NCBI RefSeq assembly: GCF_047124445.1
Contig: NZ_CP138921.1
Coordinates: 2,976,001-3,040,000 of the forward strand
Length of the DNA: 64,000 nucleotides
Origin: Shimia sp047124445
GTDB taxonomy: Bacteria; Pseudomonadota; Alphaproteobacteria; Rhodobacterales; Rhodobacteraceae
Reading direction: 5' to 3'
Positions 43,898 through 53,260 of the stretch are shown here, piece by piece (position 1 is the first letter of the stretch; each line of letters begins with the position of its first letter). The notes below the pieces were generated by a model that saw only the letters and a list, made by a program, of their open reading frames with translations, ran no database searches and was not told where the DNA came from. The position numbers were made by a program, and so were the translations under genes.

Positions 43898-44520
43898 GCT
43901 CGTTTTTTTACGTCCAAAACCTGTGCTGCCTCATGCTTGTCCAGCCGACGGCGCCATTTGTCGGACTTTGCATCCATTGCCAAAAGTTCAGGAAACAGAT
44001 CGGCCATCTCGTCGGCCTGCATCTGGTCAAACAGCGAGATCAGCGCGCCGGGATGGCGCATTTCGACCTGCATACCGTCCACAATCATCACGCTTGGCGT
44101 GTCACAGAGCACAAGGAAAAACTCTGAGGGTGCCTGAGGGTCTTCGGTAATGCCACGCCAACCCACGAGGTCTTTCACAGGCACCAGCACTTCGCGGCTG
44201 GCAAACGCCCCTTCGAACTCCGCGCCTTGCATCCACAAACGCGCGCTTGGCGCCAGCCAGCAATCCCGCGCCGGCACGCGGCGGCCCATAGCACCGGCGG
44301 GCACTTTCACTGCGGCAGTAGAAGTACACACACGTCCCACCCAGCGCACAGGCGCCAGCCCTTTGTCGCGGCTGACCATCTCGTCGCCTGCCTGAAGCTC
44401 TTCGACCAGAACCTCGCCACGGCGGGTGGCAATTTTGGTGCCGCGCGCAACGCAGCTGAGATCCAGATCGGTGATATCGTGCGCGCTGTGCTGCGCCTCT
44501 GCCTGTTGTGCCTGTGCCAT
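43894..44520 (-). CDS. Short Hint_2-domain protein with altered block B
   Basis: A 208-residue protein that is almost only a Hint_2 domain. The cysteine is kept at Cys23 (LSCVARGTKIATRRG), but the block B histidine is replaced by Ala93 (LAPSARLWM). The segment PVKDLVGWRGI aligns with the later Hint part of the paralogs at 9989 and 13401. No signal peptide or N-terminal domain exists. GGGAGAG precedes the start at 44520. The C-terminus is charged and ends in KKRA. Self-cleavage is doubtful; function unknown. Confidence 0.75.
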   Translation of the reverse strand: MAQAQQAEAQHSAHDITDLDLSCVARGTKIATRRGEVLVEELQAGDEMVSRDKGLAPVRWVGRVCTSTAAVKVPAGAMGRRVPARDCWLAPSARLWMQGAEFEGAFASREVLVPVKDLVGWRGITEDPQAPSEFFLVLCDTPSVMIVDGMQVEMRHPGALISLFDQMQADEMADLFPELLAMDAKSDKWRRRLDKHEAAQVLDVKKRA

Positions 44521-44638
44521 TGTCTGCTCTCCCATGGCTTACATGCCAACCGGTTGATCCGGTCAGCCTCCCCCATGGTGGCGATGTCAGGCAGGTAAGG
44601 ACCTTGGCAGAGGCCCTGCTCCGGGTGACCCGAAGCGG

Positions 44639-45172
44639 TTACTTACAGCGTTTCTCGGCGTCTTCCACAGCGGCGGTGAAACCACGCAGCGAGAACGTGT
44701 CGCTGGTTTTGGTGCCACGCGAGGAGCGCGCAACAAAGGTCGCATCCGCGCCGCGCTTCATCGCCGCGACAATCTTGGCGTCGTCACCGGAAGACGCGGG
44801 CCAGGCCCACTCGCCGTCGGTGATCATCACAAAGGCTTGGCCATCAATAGACACATCAACGGTGGAGCCGCCCGCAAACGGGTAGCCCCCGGTGAAGCCA
44901 ACTTGGGCCGCCACATCCGCACTTGGCACAAAGGACACCATCAACAGGATGTCGCTGCGGCGCACGGCCACAACCTGGCCGTTGCGGGTGTTCACAGTCT
45001 CTTTGGCGGTGCTCACCGCCCAGCATTCCTGCTTGCCACCGTCTTTGTGCTCAAACACGCTCCAGTCGGTGATCGCATTGACCTGATTTTCGCTTGCGGC
45101 CTGTGCCGATACCATACCGCCCCAAACCGCAGTTGCGGTCACGGCCAGCGCTTTCACCCAACGTGATGTCAT
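44639..45172 (-). CDS. Invasion-associated locus B (IalB) family protein
   Basis: Exported protein of 177 residues with a signal peptide (MTSRWVKALAVTATAVWGGMVSAQA) and an IalB-like beta-rich domain with an internal QECWAVST cysteine and a C-terminal cysteine (EDAEKRCK) that could pair. Family members in Bartonella are linked to host cell entry, while in free-living roseobacters the function is not known. The start at 45172 is the first base of the signal peptide. Confidence 0.8.
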   Translation of the reverse strand: MTSRWVKALAVTATAVWGGMVSAQAASENQVNAITDWSVFEHKDGGKQECWAVSTAKETVNTRNGQVVAVRRSDILLMVSFVPSADVAAQVGFTGGYPFAGGSTVDVSIDGQAFVMITDGEWAWPASSGDDAKIVAAMKRGADATFVARSSRGTKTSDTFSLRGFTAAVEDAEKRCK

Positions 45173-45341
45173 TGCTCTTACAGCCTCCAAGCTGTGTATT
45201 GCCTCTGTCGTCCGCCCGTTGGCTTTGCACCATTTAAAGTGGGCTGGACATTGTTATACGCGATGCGCAGAGTTTAGCCCATGTTTGTTGCCGCGCGAAA
45301 GACCCGTTGGCACAAAATTGCCCACAATTGCGAGAGAAATC

Positions 45342-46337
45342 ATGACCAAAGCCGTGCCTATGACCGAAATCTGGCGGGGAGACATCCTGGAAAGCATGCA
45401 TTCCGGCCATGCGGTTGTCTGTAATGTCGATGGAGATATCGTGCATGCCTGGGGCGATCCGGACGCCGTTGTGCTGCCACGCAGCTCCTCCAAGATGATC
45501 CAGGCCTTGCCTTTGGTGGAAAGTGGCGCCGCCGATGCGGCTGGTTTAACCGAGCGGCATCTGGCCCTGGCCTGTGCGTCTCACAACGCCTCTGCGATCC
45601 ACAACACCATGGTCAACGACTGGTTGGCGGCTCAAGGCTTCAGCGATGACGACCTGATCTGTGGTCCCCAGGAACCGCGCGACATTGGCATTCGTGACGA
45701 ACTGATCCGCTGCAACGATCCGGTGTGCCGGGTGCATAATAACTGCTCCGGCAAGCACACCGGTTTTCTGACCCTGTCCAAACATCTTGGTGCAGGTGGC
45801 AACTACACCGACATCGATCATCCGGTGCAAAAGGCAGTTCAGGCAGCGCATGAAGAGCTGACCCATGAGGACAGCGCAGGCTACGGTATCGACGGCTGCT
45901 CGGCCCCCAACCACGCCAGCACCCTCAAGGGTATGGCCCGCGCCATGGCGTTTTATGCGGCCGCGCGCGAAGGCAACGGCACCCGCGAAACCGCCGCCGC
46001 CCGGCTGCGCACCGCGATGGCAAAGCATCCTGAATATGTGGCAGGTGAAGGCCGTGCCTGCACCAATCTGATGCGCGCCATGGGGCATAACGTGGCGATC
46101 AAGACCGGCGCAGAAGCCTATTTTGTTGCCATGCTACCCGAGCAAAAACTGGGCGTGGCTCTGAAAATCATCGACGGCGCAACCCGCGCCTCGGAAAACG
46201 CCCTGGCCGCCATTCTGGTGAAACTGGGCGTGCTGGATCCAAACCATCCTGAGGCACAAAAATACCTCGACGCACCCATCCGCAACTGGGACGGCCTACA
46301 GACCGGCGTGATGCGCGCTGCGTCCACACTGAACTAA
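45342..46337 (+). CDS. Asparaginase family protein (R. etli-type, L-asparaginase II)
   Basis: A 331-residue member of the thermolabile asparaginase II family described from Rhizobium etli (PF06089), unrelated to the E. coli enzymes. Conserved stretches include RSSSKMIQALPLVESG, the cysteine-rich VHNNCSGKHTGFL and YGIDGCSAPN. It likely hydrolyses asparagine to aspartate and ammonia in the cytoplasm. The start at 45342 (MTKAVPMTEIW) is preceded by GCGAGAG. A terminator shared with the next, convergent gene follows. Confidence 0.88.
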   Translation: MTKAVPMTEIWRGDILESMHSGHAVVCNVDGDIVHAWGDPDAVVLPRSSSKMIQALPLVESGAADAAGLTERHLALACASHNASAIHNTMVNDWLAAQGFSDDDLICGPQEPRDIGIRDELIRCNDPVCRVHNNCSGKHTGFLTLSKHLGAGGNYTDIDHPVQKAVQAAHEELTHEDSAGYGIDGCSAPNHASTLKGMARAMAFYAAAREGNGTRETAAARLRTAMAKHPEYVAGEGRACTNLMRAMGHNVAIKTGAEAYFVAMLPEQKLGVALKIIDGATRASENALAAILVKLGVLDPNHPEAQKYLDAPIRNWDGLQTGVMRAASTLN

Positions 46338-46338
46338 A

Positions 46339-46363
46339 CAAAAGGCGGCCCATCGGCCGCCTT
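46339..46363. terminator. Bidirectional terminator between convergent genes
   Basis: A 9-bp stem AAGGCGGCC with GGCCGCCTT (46342-46350 and 46355-46363) and a CATC loop. Its right arm overlaps the YciI gene's stop codon by two bases. Confidence 0.7.
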
Positions 46364-46676
46364 ACATCTCCATCGCCTCAGCGACTTCCACAGTGCCCAT
46401 GCCGTGTTCGAGGATGGGGCAGCCCTTGGCGATCTCGCAGGCCGCATCCATATCGGGCGCGTTGACCAGAGTGTAGCCTGACACCGGATTGGCGCCGCCG
46501 TCGTTGGCAACGCCATGCACCGTCACAGTCTTGGACATGCCCGCCGGATTGCCGCCATCGACCAAATCCTCGCCGATGCCTTCCATCCATTTCATCCAGG
46601 CCGCCATGACTTGCTCGCCTTCTTCCGGCGTCTCAGGCCGCCCGCCACCGTGGTAGATAAACATAAACTTGGGCAT
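46362..46676 (-). CDS. YciI-family protein
   Basis: A 104-residue alpha/beta protein of the YCII domain family (DGGxxEVAEAMEM-type C-terminus, KFMFIYHGGGRPETPEEGEQ). GGAGA precedes the ATG at 46676. The family is structurally related to the ABM fold and binds small molecules; here the typical His/Asp pair position is at HGG. The ligand is unknown. Confidence 0.78.
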   Translation of the reverse strand: MPKFMFIYHGGGRPETPEEGEQVMAAWMKWMEGIGEDLVDGGNPAGMSKTVTVHGVANDGGANPVSGYTLVNAPDMDAACEIAKGCPILEHGMGTVEVAEAMEM

Positions 46677-46848
46677 GGTACGTCTCCTTCCGACATGTAA
46701 GCTGTCTTGAAAGTCCTGAAACAAGCGCGCCACCAAAAGGAGCGCGCTTGATCAGAGTACCATATTTTGCCGGTTGGGTCTTGCGGGGCCTGTGTGCTGC
46801 TGCGGTACTATTTCGCAAAACACCCACTGCACTCCCCACTTTAACCCA

Positions 46849-48255
46849 TTACGCCATATCACTCGTTTTGACGGGCTTGCTGATGATCTCCCAGCAAGCT
46901 TCCCGGAACGCCTCTCCGCGAGGACGATCCAAATCGCCAAAAGCAAACTGGCGCACGCGCTCTCGCTCCTCCGCCAACGGATCCTCGTCCAATGCCAGTT
47001 TGACAAGATCAGCCACGTTGTCGGCATTTTGCGAACACATGTAGCCGCCGTCCACCGATGGGTAATTTTTCAGAACCTCATCTGAAAACCCCTGCGGGTT
47101 GGTCACAATGTAGGGCTTACCGCCATGCAGATAGTCAATGATGGTGGAGGAAATGTCGGAAATCAGAACATCAGCCTTGGCATACAGCTCAAAAGGGCTT
47201 TCCTCTGGTTCAGCCCATTTGACCGGTATTTTGGCCGTCCGCGCCAAATCGAAAAACTGCGTCCGAACGCTCTCCCAGTTGGGGTCTTTTTGAGAAACGG
47301 GGTGCGGCTTGAAAATTATTTCATCGACGCCTCCGCGTTCAGAAACAGTTTTCAGAATTTTGATCGACTGGCTGAAGGACGAAAAATTGGAGTCCTCGAA
47401 ATTGCCGGCCCAGGTGGTCATATAGACGACAGTTTTGCGATTGTTCGGCGTCACATCCTGAGGCTCAATTTGAGGCCGGCCCACTATCCTGAACCGCTCC
47501 GGGGCAACAGCGACATTATTGTTGGCATACCGCTCAACCGCCATTTGACCCGCCACAAACAGTTTGTTGTAAGCTTTGGACACCGGACTAAAACTTGGCG
47601 GTTTGTCACTGTCGCCATGCAGAAGTTGCACATGCTCCATCTTCGTGTTCCCACGAATGACATCGATGTTGAACATGCTGTTGTTGGCATAGAAAACGGC
47701 GCGGCAGGAAGCTGGAAGCAAGCGTTGATTTACTGGCAATCCGGCAAATGTCACACATTCAAACTCTTGAGATACAGGAACTTCCGACAGATGCTGTTGT
47801 TCCCGCACAACCACAAGGAACTTGTGCCCAACCGACTTGAGAGCCTCTAGCCACATGGTCACGTGGTAGATGTCCTGTGGGCGTGGGGCCGAGAAATAAA
47901 AGGCAAACCGCGCATCCGATGTTTCCCGGGCCACAAAAAGCTTGCTCAACCGCAAAGCACGGGAATCTTTCGCGGTGGCACGATCTTCCAAGGCGGTGCC
48001 GGCACGGATACCCGCATAAAAAAGAAAGGTAACAATCAAAGCGATTGGGGTGATTTTAAGGACAGCGGCAAGCACCAACACAAAGGCGGCTGCCCCACCT
48101 TGCGCCATTGCCATTACTTTGGAACGGCGCTGTGTAGAATAGTCCGTGCTTTTTAGCGTGGACACACGTGTATCCATGACAGATTTGCGATGAACCTTAA
48201 CGCACGCCAACTCAATCAAAACTATAAGGCACAAAAGAACTACTAACAAAATCAC
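46849..48255 (-). CDS. CDP-glycerol glycerophosphotransferase-like membrane-anchored protein
   Basis: A 468-residue protein with an N-terminal hydrophobic anchor (1-20), another pair of helices (about 48-90) and a GT-B-like domain of the Glyphos_transf type (LLHGDSDKPP, VVYMTTWAGN, EIIFKPHPVSQKDP, ADVLISDISSTIIDYLHGGKP). The last motif and HGD histidine match teichoic-acid polymerases. It could transfer glycerol or ribitol phosphate to a surface polysaccharide. It follows the next gene by 3 bp on the same strand. The product in this Gram-negative is unknown. Confidence 0.72.
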   Translation of the reverse strand: MILLVVLLCLIVLIELACVKVHRKSVMDTRVSTLKSTDYSTQRRSKVMAMAQGGAAAFVLVLAAVLKITPIALIVTFLFYAGIRAGTALEDRATAKDSRALRLSKLFVARETSDARFAFYFSAPRPQDIYHVTMWLEALKSVGHKFLVVVREQQHLSEVPVSQEFECVTFAGLPVNQRLLPASCRAVFYANNSMFNIDVIRGNTKMEHVQLLHGDSDKPPSFSPVSKAYNKLFVAGQMAVERYANNNVAVAPERFRIVGRPQIEPQDVTPNNRKTVVYMTTWAGNFEDSNFSSFSQSIKILKTVSERGGVDEIIFKPHPVSQKDPNWESVRTQFFDLARTAKIPVKWAEPEESPFELYAKADVLISDISSTIIDYLHGGKPYIVTNPQGFSDEVLKNYPSVDGGYMCSQNADNVADLVKLALDEDPLAEERERVRQFAFGDLDRPRGEAFREACWEIISKPVKTSDMA

Positions 48256-48258
48256 AGG

Positions 48259-49908
48259 CTAAACTCCCGCTCGCTTGGCTTCAGACACGCCGTCAATAAG
48301 CGTTGCCAGCGAATTAAATCTTTGACGTCTAAATGTTTCAGGCACAGGGATATGTGCCCCCGTTGCGGCGGCATCCAACTGTGTAAAAATATCTTCCTGG
48401 CTGCCCCAAAGCTGCCGGCCGTCGCTGCGCTCCGACCATGGCCCCAATAGCAGCAATGGCCGCTTGGATTGGGCATAGCTCCACAAATCATCGGTACCGG
48501 TGCCAATCAGAATATCGCCGGTGGAACGCACCAGTGTTTCCGCCCCCTCCAAAACCGTCACCTGCTCGGAGGTTTCCGCGCCGGCTTTCAGAACCTGGCG
48601 CAGCGCTAGATAGGCTGCATCCAGCTTCACAGTGTCCGTTTCCGCAACAGCGGGATCCGCCTGACAGGACACCAACAATCGGCGATCGGGATCAACCTCT
48701 ACCCAACGGATGATCGATCGAAGGACTTCCACTGCGTGGTACATATCCTGCGCAGGTACGGAACCGGGTTCCAAACACAGCGCGAGTGTCGAAAACGTGT
48801 CTTTGTCCGGCGCGAGTTCCGGCAATGGAACCGCATTTGGGTCGACAACAACCACACGAGAGGCCACCTCAGGATCTGAGGTCCGGCGCCAAAGCGCCGC
48901 CACCTGTGAATCCGGCGCAACAATGGCATCGTAGACCGCCATATTAGTGCGCAACCGCCTGCGTGTGGACAACGGACTATCTTGCGCCACAAGGATATGG
49001 GCCATCTCGTTAAAACGAATGAAATGCGTATTCTTGGCAGCATCATTGAGATACAAAGCCGCTTTCACAGAAGGCTGCGCGAAGGTATCCAAAGTATCAA
49101 GCGTGTAAGCCCGCCACAAATGGTCGGGATTGGCCAACTTGCAGGCATCTGTGGAATGTTGCTCCCGACTCATCAGTGACGTGACAACACCCGCCTCTTT
49201 GAGACGCGCAATCGTCGGTGCCAGTTGGCGATGCCGCGATGATTTCGCAGAGGAGTAGTAGATCGCACAGGTCGGCGGGTTGTCGGCACAGGCCGCAGCT
49301 ATGGTTTCCTCTGCAGTTTCAGCGGCCTGCTTGGCAAAGGCCAGCAAGTTCTGACCATTGCCATAGGTTGCCATGACGGAGAGAACTGGGGCCAAGACCG
49401 CAATTGGAAGCCACCAGATGGCGCCTTCGCCACTGGCCACAAAGCTCCAGAGAACCAGAAAAGAGAGTCCTGCGGTCGCTGCGCGCATCACAAACGTAAT
49501 GCGTTTCAGCAAGGTCATAAGACGATTGGCTTGAAAGTTGGGGTTATGCGCACCAACAGTCTGAGCTTTCTTCACGATCAGATCAATCGCCCGAACAACG
49601 CCAAACTGAATCCCTATCGACACGGAAAACACGGCCCCGGCCGTCAAAGCATAAGCCGCAGAGCCATGCAGGATGGCCGCCGCGCCCCAAGCCAGAAAGA
49701 TAAGGGCAAAAAGCGGCGCCTCCGGGAAGGCTCCCAGTTTGGCCCCAACACTCTGTCGAATGGTGCGCACGGGCACCAAAGAAGGCGCGTGCAGCAAGAA
49801 GGTAAACACGGCCAAACCAGCGTCTGCCCAGGTCAACCCAAACATCTGAGCCAAGGTGATGAGCCCAGCGACCAGTAGCGGCGCGGCGTATATGGAAACT
49901 GTTTTCAT
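48259..49908 (-). CDS. Membrane protein with degenerate glycerophosphotransferase-like domain
   Basis: A 549-residue protein, first gene of the pair. About six N-terminal helices (1-210) are followed by a cytosolic domain. This domain shares layout with the downstream protein, such as IYYSSAKSSRHRQLAPTIAR and SLMSREQHS here and FYFSAPRPQDIYHVTMWLE and VVREQQH there, and a weak match of LILVAQDSPLS with its LLHGDSDKPPS. The catalytic His/Asp motifs of the partner are not evident. It may be a scaffold or polymerase partner. No name is justified. Confidence 0.65.
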   Translation of the reverse strand: MKTVSIYAAPLLVAGLITLAQMFGLTWADAGLAVFTFLLHAPSLVPVRTIRQSVGAKLGAFPEAPLFALIFLAWGAAAILHGSAAYALTAGAVFSVSIGIQFGVVRAIDLIVKKAQTVGAHNPNFQANRLMTLLKRITFVMRAATAGLSFLVLWSFVASGEGAIWWLPIAVLAPVLSVMATYGNGQNLLAFAKQAAETAEETIAAACADNPPTCAIYYSSAKSSRHRQLAPTIARLKEAGVVTSLMSREQHSTDACKLANPDHLWRAYTLDTLDTFAQPSVKAALYLNDAAKNTHFIRFNEMAHILVAQDSPLSTRRRLRTNMAVYDAIVAPDSQVAALWRRTSDPEVASRVVVVDPNAVPLPELAPDKDTFSTLALCLEPGSVPAQDMYHAVEVLRSIIRWVEVDPDRRLLVSCQADPAVAETDTVKLDAAYLALRQVLKAGAETSEQVTVLEGAETLVRSTGDILIGTGTDDLWSYAQSKRPLLLLGPWSERSDGRQLWGSQEDIFTQLDAAATGAHIPVPETFRRQRFNSLATLIDGVSEAKRAGV

Positions 49909-50142
49909 TCAACTATGACTTTGTAAGATCTAGGAAGATTGCTTCCCGTGTCGCTTATTATGAAAGATTTGTAAATGTTTCTGCACCGCAGAGACAAACA
50001 CCTTACAGCGGAAGTTTGCAACCTAAAGATAAGCGAAATCTACGCTGAGCAACCAATTGTGATGCAGCCGTCAGCGATTCTATCGTCACGATTGGCTTGT
50101 GGGGACATCCGTCTCGCGAACAATGCACCACCGAAATTCGCC

Positions 50143-50901
50143 TCACAGCACGTCCCACAACAGCTTCAGCGCCAGCACCATGGATGTGACCACAAGCAAC
50201 GGACGGATGAGCTTTGCACCTTTGGCCATTGCCATCTTGGCCCCCAGAGCCGCGCCAAGCATCTGCATCACGCCCATCGCCAGACCGATCGCCCAAAGCG
50301 GCTCCGCCACCAAAATAAACCCGGCCAAGCCGCCGACGTTGGAGGCAAAGTTCAAAAGCTTGGTATGGGCCGTGGCTTTCAAAATGCCGTAGCCACCCAG
50401 CGCCACAAAGGCGATCATGTAGAAACTGCCCGCCCCCGGCCCAAGCAAACCATCATACGCGCCCACAAAGGGCACCGCTGTCCAAGTGAAGGCCAAAGGC
50501 GACAGACGCGCGGTTTTGTCCATGTCACCCGGGTCTTTGCGGAAGGCAAAGAACAACGCGATGCCAATCAGCAGCACAGGCAGAATGAGACGGATCCAAT
50601 CGGTGGGCAGCACGGAGACCAACAGGGCCCCCGCCAAAGAGGCGGCAAAGGCCAGACCGGCTGGCAAGAGCTGTTCGCGCAGGTTCACCAAACCGCTTTT
50701 GGCATAGGAATACGCCGCGGTGCCGGAGCCAAACATACCCTGGATCTTGTTGGTCGCCAAAGCGGCAACCGGTGGCACACCTGCGATCATCAAAGCCGGT
50801 AGGGTGATCAGCCCACCGCCACCCGCAATCGCGTCGACAAACCCCGCAAAAAATCCCGCCGCCAAAAGGATCAGCAGGCCTTCCAGTCCAAACTCAAACA
50901 C
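50143..50901 (-). CDS. TSUP-family sulfite exporter TauE/SafE-type membrane protein
   Basis: A 252-residue inner-membrane protein with seven or eight helices, of the TauE/SafE family. Typical motifs are ILLAAGFFAGFVDAIAGGGG, LATNKIQGMFGS and PFVGAYDGLLGPGAGSF. These proteins move sulfite, sulfoacetate or similar anions. It is encoded 3 bp after the serB stop on the same strand, so the two are co-transcribed. The substrate is not shown. Confidence 0.85.
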   Translation of the reverse strand: MFEFGLEGLLILLAAGFFAGFVDAIAGGGGLITLPALMIAGVPPVAALATNKIQGMFGSGTAAYSYAKSGLVNLREQLLPAGLAFAASLAGALLVSVLPTDWIRLILPVLLIGIALFFAFRKDPGDMDKTARLSPLAFTWTAVPFVGAYDGLLGPGAGSFYMIAFVALGGYGILKATAHTKLLNFASNVGGLAGFILVAEPLWAIGLAMGVMQMLGAALGAKMAMAKGAKLIRPLLVVTSMVLALKLLWDVL

Positions 50902-50904
50902 AGA

Positions 50905-51783
50905 TCAGGCGCCTTCGAAGTCGGATTTGGCGTAACCCTGAATATAAAGCAGCGCGGTCAAATCCCCGTGGTTGATGCGGATGTCGCACTCTGCCGCCAC
51001 CGAAGGTTTGGCATGCAGCGCAACACCAGCGCCAGCCAGACCCAGCATGCCAAGATCATTGGCGCCATCCCCAACGGCCATGACATCATCGTGGGCCAAC
51101 CCAAGGCGCTCAGTGATTTCTTTGAGCGCCTGAACCTTGGCCTCCCGCCCAAGGATCGGACGGCCAACATCTCCCGTCAGCTTGCCATTTTCCGCCAACA
51201 AGGTGTTGGCGCGGTTCTCATCAAACCCCAGCTCGCGCGCCACTTTGGCGGTAAAGGCGGTAAATCCTCCGGACACCAGCGCCGCATAGGCGCCTTGCGC
51301 CTTCATTGTCGCCAACAGAGCCTTGCCGCCCGGCATAAAGGTGATGCGTTCGGCGAGCACTTTGCCAATCACGCTTTCATCCAGACCTGCAAGCAGGCCC
51401 ACGCGCTCCGTCAGCGCACCTTCAAAGTCCAGCTCACCATTCATCGCCCGCGCGGTGATGTCTTTCACCCGCTCCCCCACACCGGCCTCATCGGCCAGTT
51501 CATCGATGCACTCCTGCTCAATCATGGTGCTGTCCATATCCGCGAGCAGCATCTTCTTGCGACGCCCCTCGGTGGGCAGCACCACAAGGTCCACGCCCAT
51601 CTTCTGCAGGTCCGCCCAAACGTCCCACCGGTTGTCCGGCATCGCAGGCAGGCTGAACTCCGCCGCCTCATCCGGTGCCAGCCAAACAGTGTCCCCACCG
51701 CCCCAGGCGTTGCGCAGGTTGTCGACCAAAGCAGTGTCCAAATTGGCAGATGTCGGGGATGTCAGAAGCGTGGCGGTATACAT
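50905..51783 (-). CDS. serB: Phosphoserine phosphatase
   Basis: HAD-family phosphatase that performs the last step of serine synthesis. The catalytic aspartates are in MLLADMDSTMIEQEC, with later HAD motifs LVSGGFTAFT and AVGDGANDLGML. The 292-residue length includes an N-terminal ACT-like region. It is divergent from serC-serA, so all three serine genes are together, and it is followed by a TSUP transporter. Confidence 0.95.
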   Translation of the reverse strand: MYTATLLTSPTSANLDTALVDNLRNAWGGGDTVWLAPDEAAEFSLPAMPDNRWDVWADLQKMGVDLVVLPTEGRRKKMLLADMDSTMIEQECIDELADEAGVGERVKDITARAMNGELDFEGALTERVGLLAGLDESVIGKVLAERITFMPGGKALLATMKAQGAYAALVSGGFTAFTAKVARELGFDENRANTLLAENGKLTGDVGRPILGREAKVQALKEITERLGLAHDDVMAVGDGANDLGMLGLAGAGVALHAKPSVAAECDIRINHGDLTALLYIQGYAKSDFEGA

Positions 51784-51989
51784 CAGGGTCCTCGGTTAGT
51801 CGCGCGGGATGATCTGCGCCTGCATAGACCACGCAAAACAACTGGACGCCAGTAAAGGATTGTATCCGGTGCAATCTGTTCCACCGGCTTTTGCTCTCAC
51901 AAGTTTCCTATAGTGGTCAAAACGCGTCGCATTTGATCCGCAAACTGTCGGAACCTCGCATTTTCCCTGTTGTGCAGTCGCAGCATCCC

Positions 51990-52053
51990 TTCTATCTCGG
52001 TCCGTGGGACACCTCTCCCCAACGAGAGGCATTTATCTGTAAGGATAGCATTG
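51990..52053 (+). ncRNA. Structured leader before serC, possible serC RNA motif
   Basis: Three small hairpins lie in the 60 bases before the serC ATG: GTCC-GTG-GGAC (52000-52010), CCTCTC with GAGAGG (52012-52029), and TATC with GATA (52034-52047), which encloses the ribosome-binding AAGGA. A conserved serC leader motif is known from alphaproteobacteria, and this position fits, but I cannot compare it with the Rfam consensus here. Confidence 0.5.
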
Positions 52054-53202
52054 ATGGCTACTCAGCAACCGGCTACGCGGCCGGCCAACCCGCGTTTTTC
52101 CTCTGGCCCTTGTGCCAAACCCCCCACATTTGATGTCACTAAACTGGTCGACGCCGCTCTGGGTCGCAGCCACCGCGCAGCTGTTGGCAAAGCCAAGCTG
52201 AAGGACGCCATCGAAGGCACCCGCGAAGTTTTGGGCATCCCCGCAGATTACCGCATTGGCATTGTGCCGGCGTCCGACACCGGCGCGGTTGAAATGGCGC
52301 TCTGGTCCCTACTGGGCGCGCGTAAAGTTGAAATGCTCGCATGGGAAAGCTTCGGCGCAGGCTGGGTCACTGATGTTGTGAAACAGCTGAAAATCGACGC
52401 TGAAGTCAAAACCGCCGACTATGGTCAGATCGTTGATCTCGCCACCGTGGACAGCAAAAACAACGACGTAGTCTTCACCTGGAACGGCACCACCTCTGGC
52501 GTGCGCGTGCCAAATTCGGACTGGATTGCAGACGACCGCGAAGGTCTGACCATCTGTGACGCCACCTCCGCCGCTTTCGCCATGGACCTGCCATGGGACA
52601 AGCTGGATGTGACCACTTTCTCCTGGCAGAAAGTGCTGGGCGGTGAGGCCGCGCATGGAGTGATCGTTCTGTCGCCACGTGCTGTTGAACGTCTGGAAAG
52701 CTACACCCCGGCCTGGCCGCTGCCAAAAATCTTCCGCCTGACCAAAGGCGGCAAGCTGATCGAAGGCATCTTCACCGGCGCGACCATCAACACACCGTCG
52801 ATGCTGGCTGTCGAAGACTACCTCTTCGCGCTGGACTGGGCCCGCTCCGAAGGTGGCCTGAAAGGCCTGATCGCCCGCGCAGACGCAAACGCCAAAGCCG
52901 TGTTTGACTTCTGCGACGCGAACGACTGGATCGCCAACCTGGCCGAAGACGCCGTAACCCGCTCCAACACCTCCGTGTGTCTGAAGTTCACCGATGATCG
53001 CATTCAGGACGGTGCAGCCTTCGCCAAGGCCGTGGCCAAACGTCTGGAAGCGGAAAACATCGCGCTGGACATCGGCGCCTACCGCGACGCGCCAGCCGGT
53101 CTGCGCATCTGGTGTGGTGGCACAGTTGAGACCGCGGATCTGGAAGCCATGCTGCCGTGGCTGACATGGGCCTTTGAGGCCGAGATCGCAGCGCAAGCGT
53201 AA
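52054..53202 (+). CDS. serC: Phosphoserine aminotransferase
   Basis: PLP enzyme that makes phosphoserine from 3-phosphohydroxypyruvate and glutamate. The 382 residues match the alphaproteobacterial form. The PLP lysine is in TFSWQKVLGGEAAHG; also seen are RFSSGPCAKPP at the N-terminus and ICDATSAAFAMDLPW. AAGGA stands ahead of the ATG at 52054, inside a predicted hairpin. serA follows after 142 bp. Confidence 0.96.
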   Translation: MATQQPATRPANPRFSSGPCAKPPTFDVTKLVDAALGRSHRAAVGKAKLKDAIEGTREVLGIPADYRIGIVPASDTGAVEMALWSLLGARKVEMLAWESFGAGWVTDVVKQLKIDAEVKTADYGQIVDLATVDSKNNDVVFTWNGTTSGVRVPNSDWIADDREGLTICDATSAAFAMDLPWDKLDVTTFSWQKVLGGEAAHGVIVLSPRAVERLESYTPAWPLPKIFRLTKGGKLIEGIFTGATINTPSMLAVEDYLFALDWARSEGGLKGLIARADANAKAVFDFCDANDWIANLAEDAVTRSNTSVCLKFTDDRIQDGAAFAKAVAKRLEAENIALDIGAYRDAPAGLRIWCGGTVETADLEAMLPWLTWAFEAEIAAQA

Positions 53203-53211
53203 GAGCATCTT

Positions 53212-53260
53212 GCCCGGCGGCGACGCCGGGCCGCGCCCGACCCTCCCCACGGGAGGGCGC
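53212..53260. repeat. Two GC-rich hairpins between serC and serA
   Basis: GCCCGGC with GCCGGGC (53212-53231) and CCCTCCC with GGGAGGG (53241-53257, outer GCGC arms) lie in the serC-serA gap. No T run follows, so termination is not obvious. They may stabilise the upstream transcript or be a repeat family. Confidence 0.4.
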
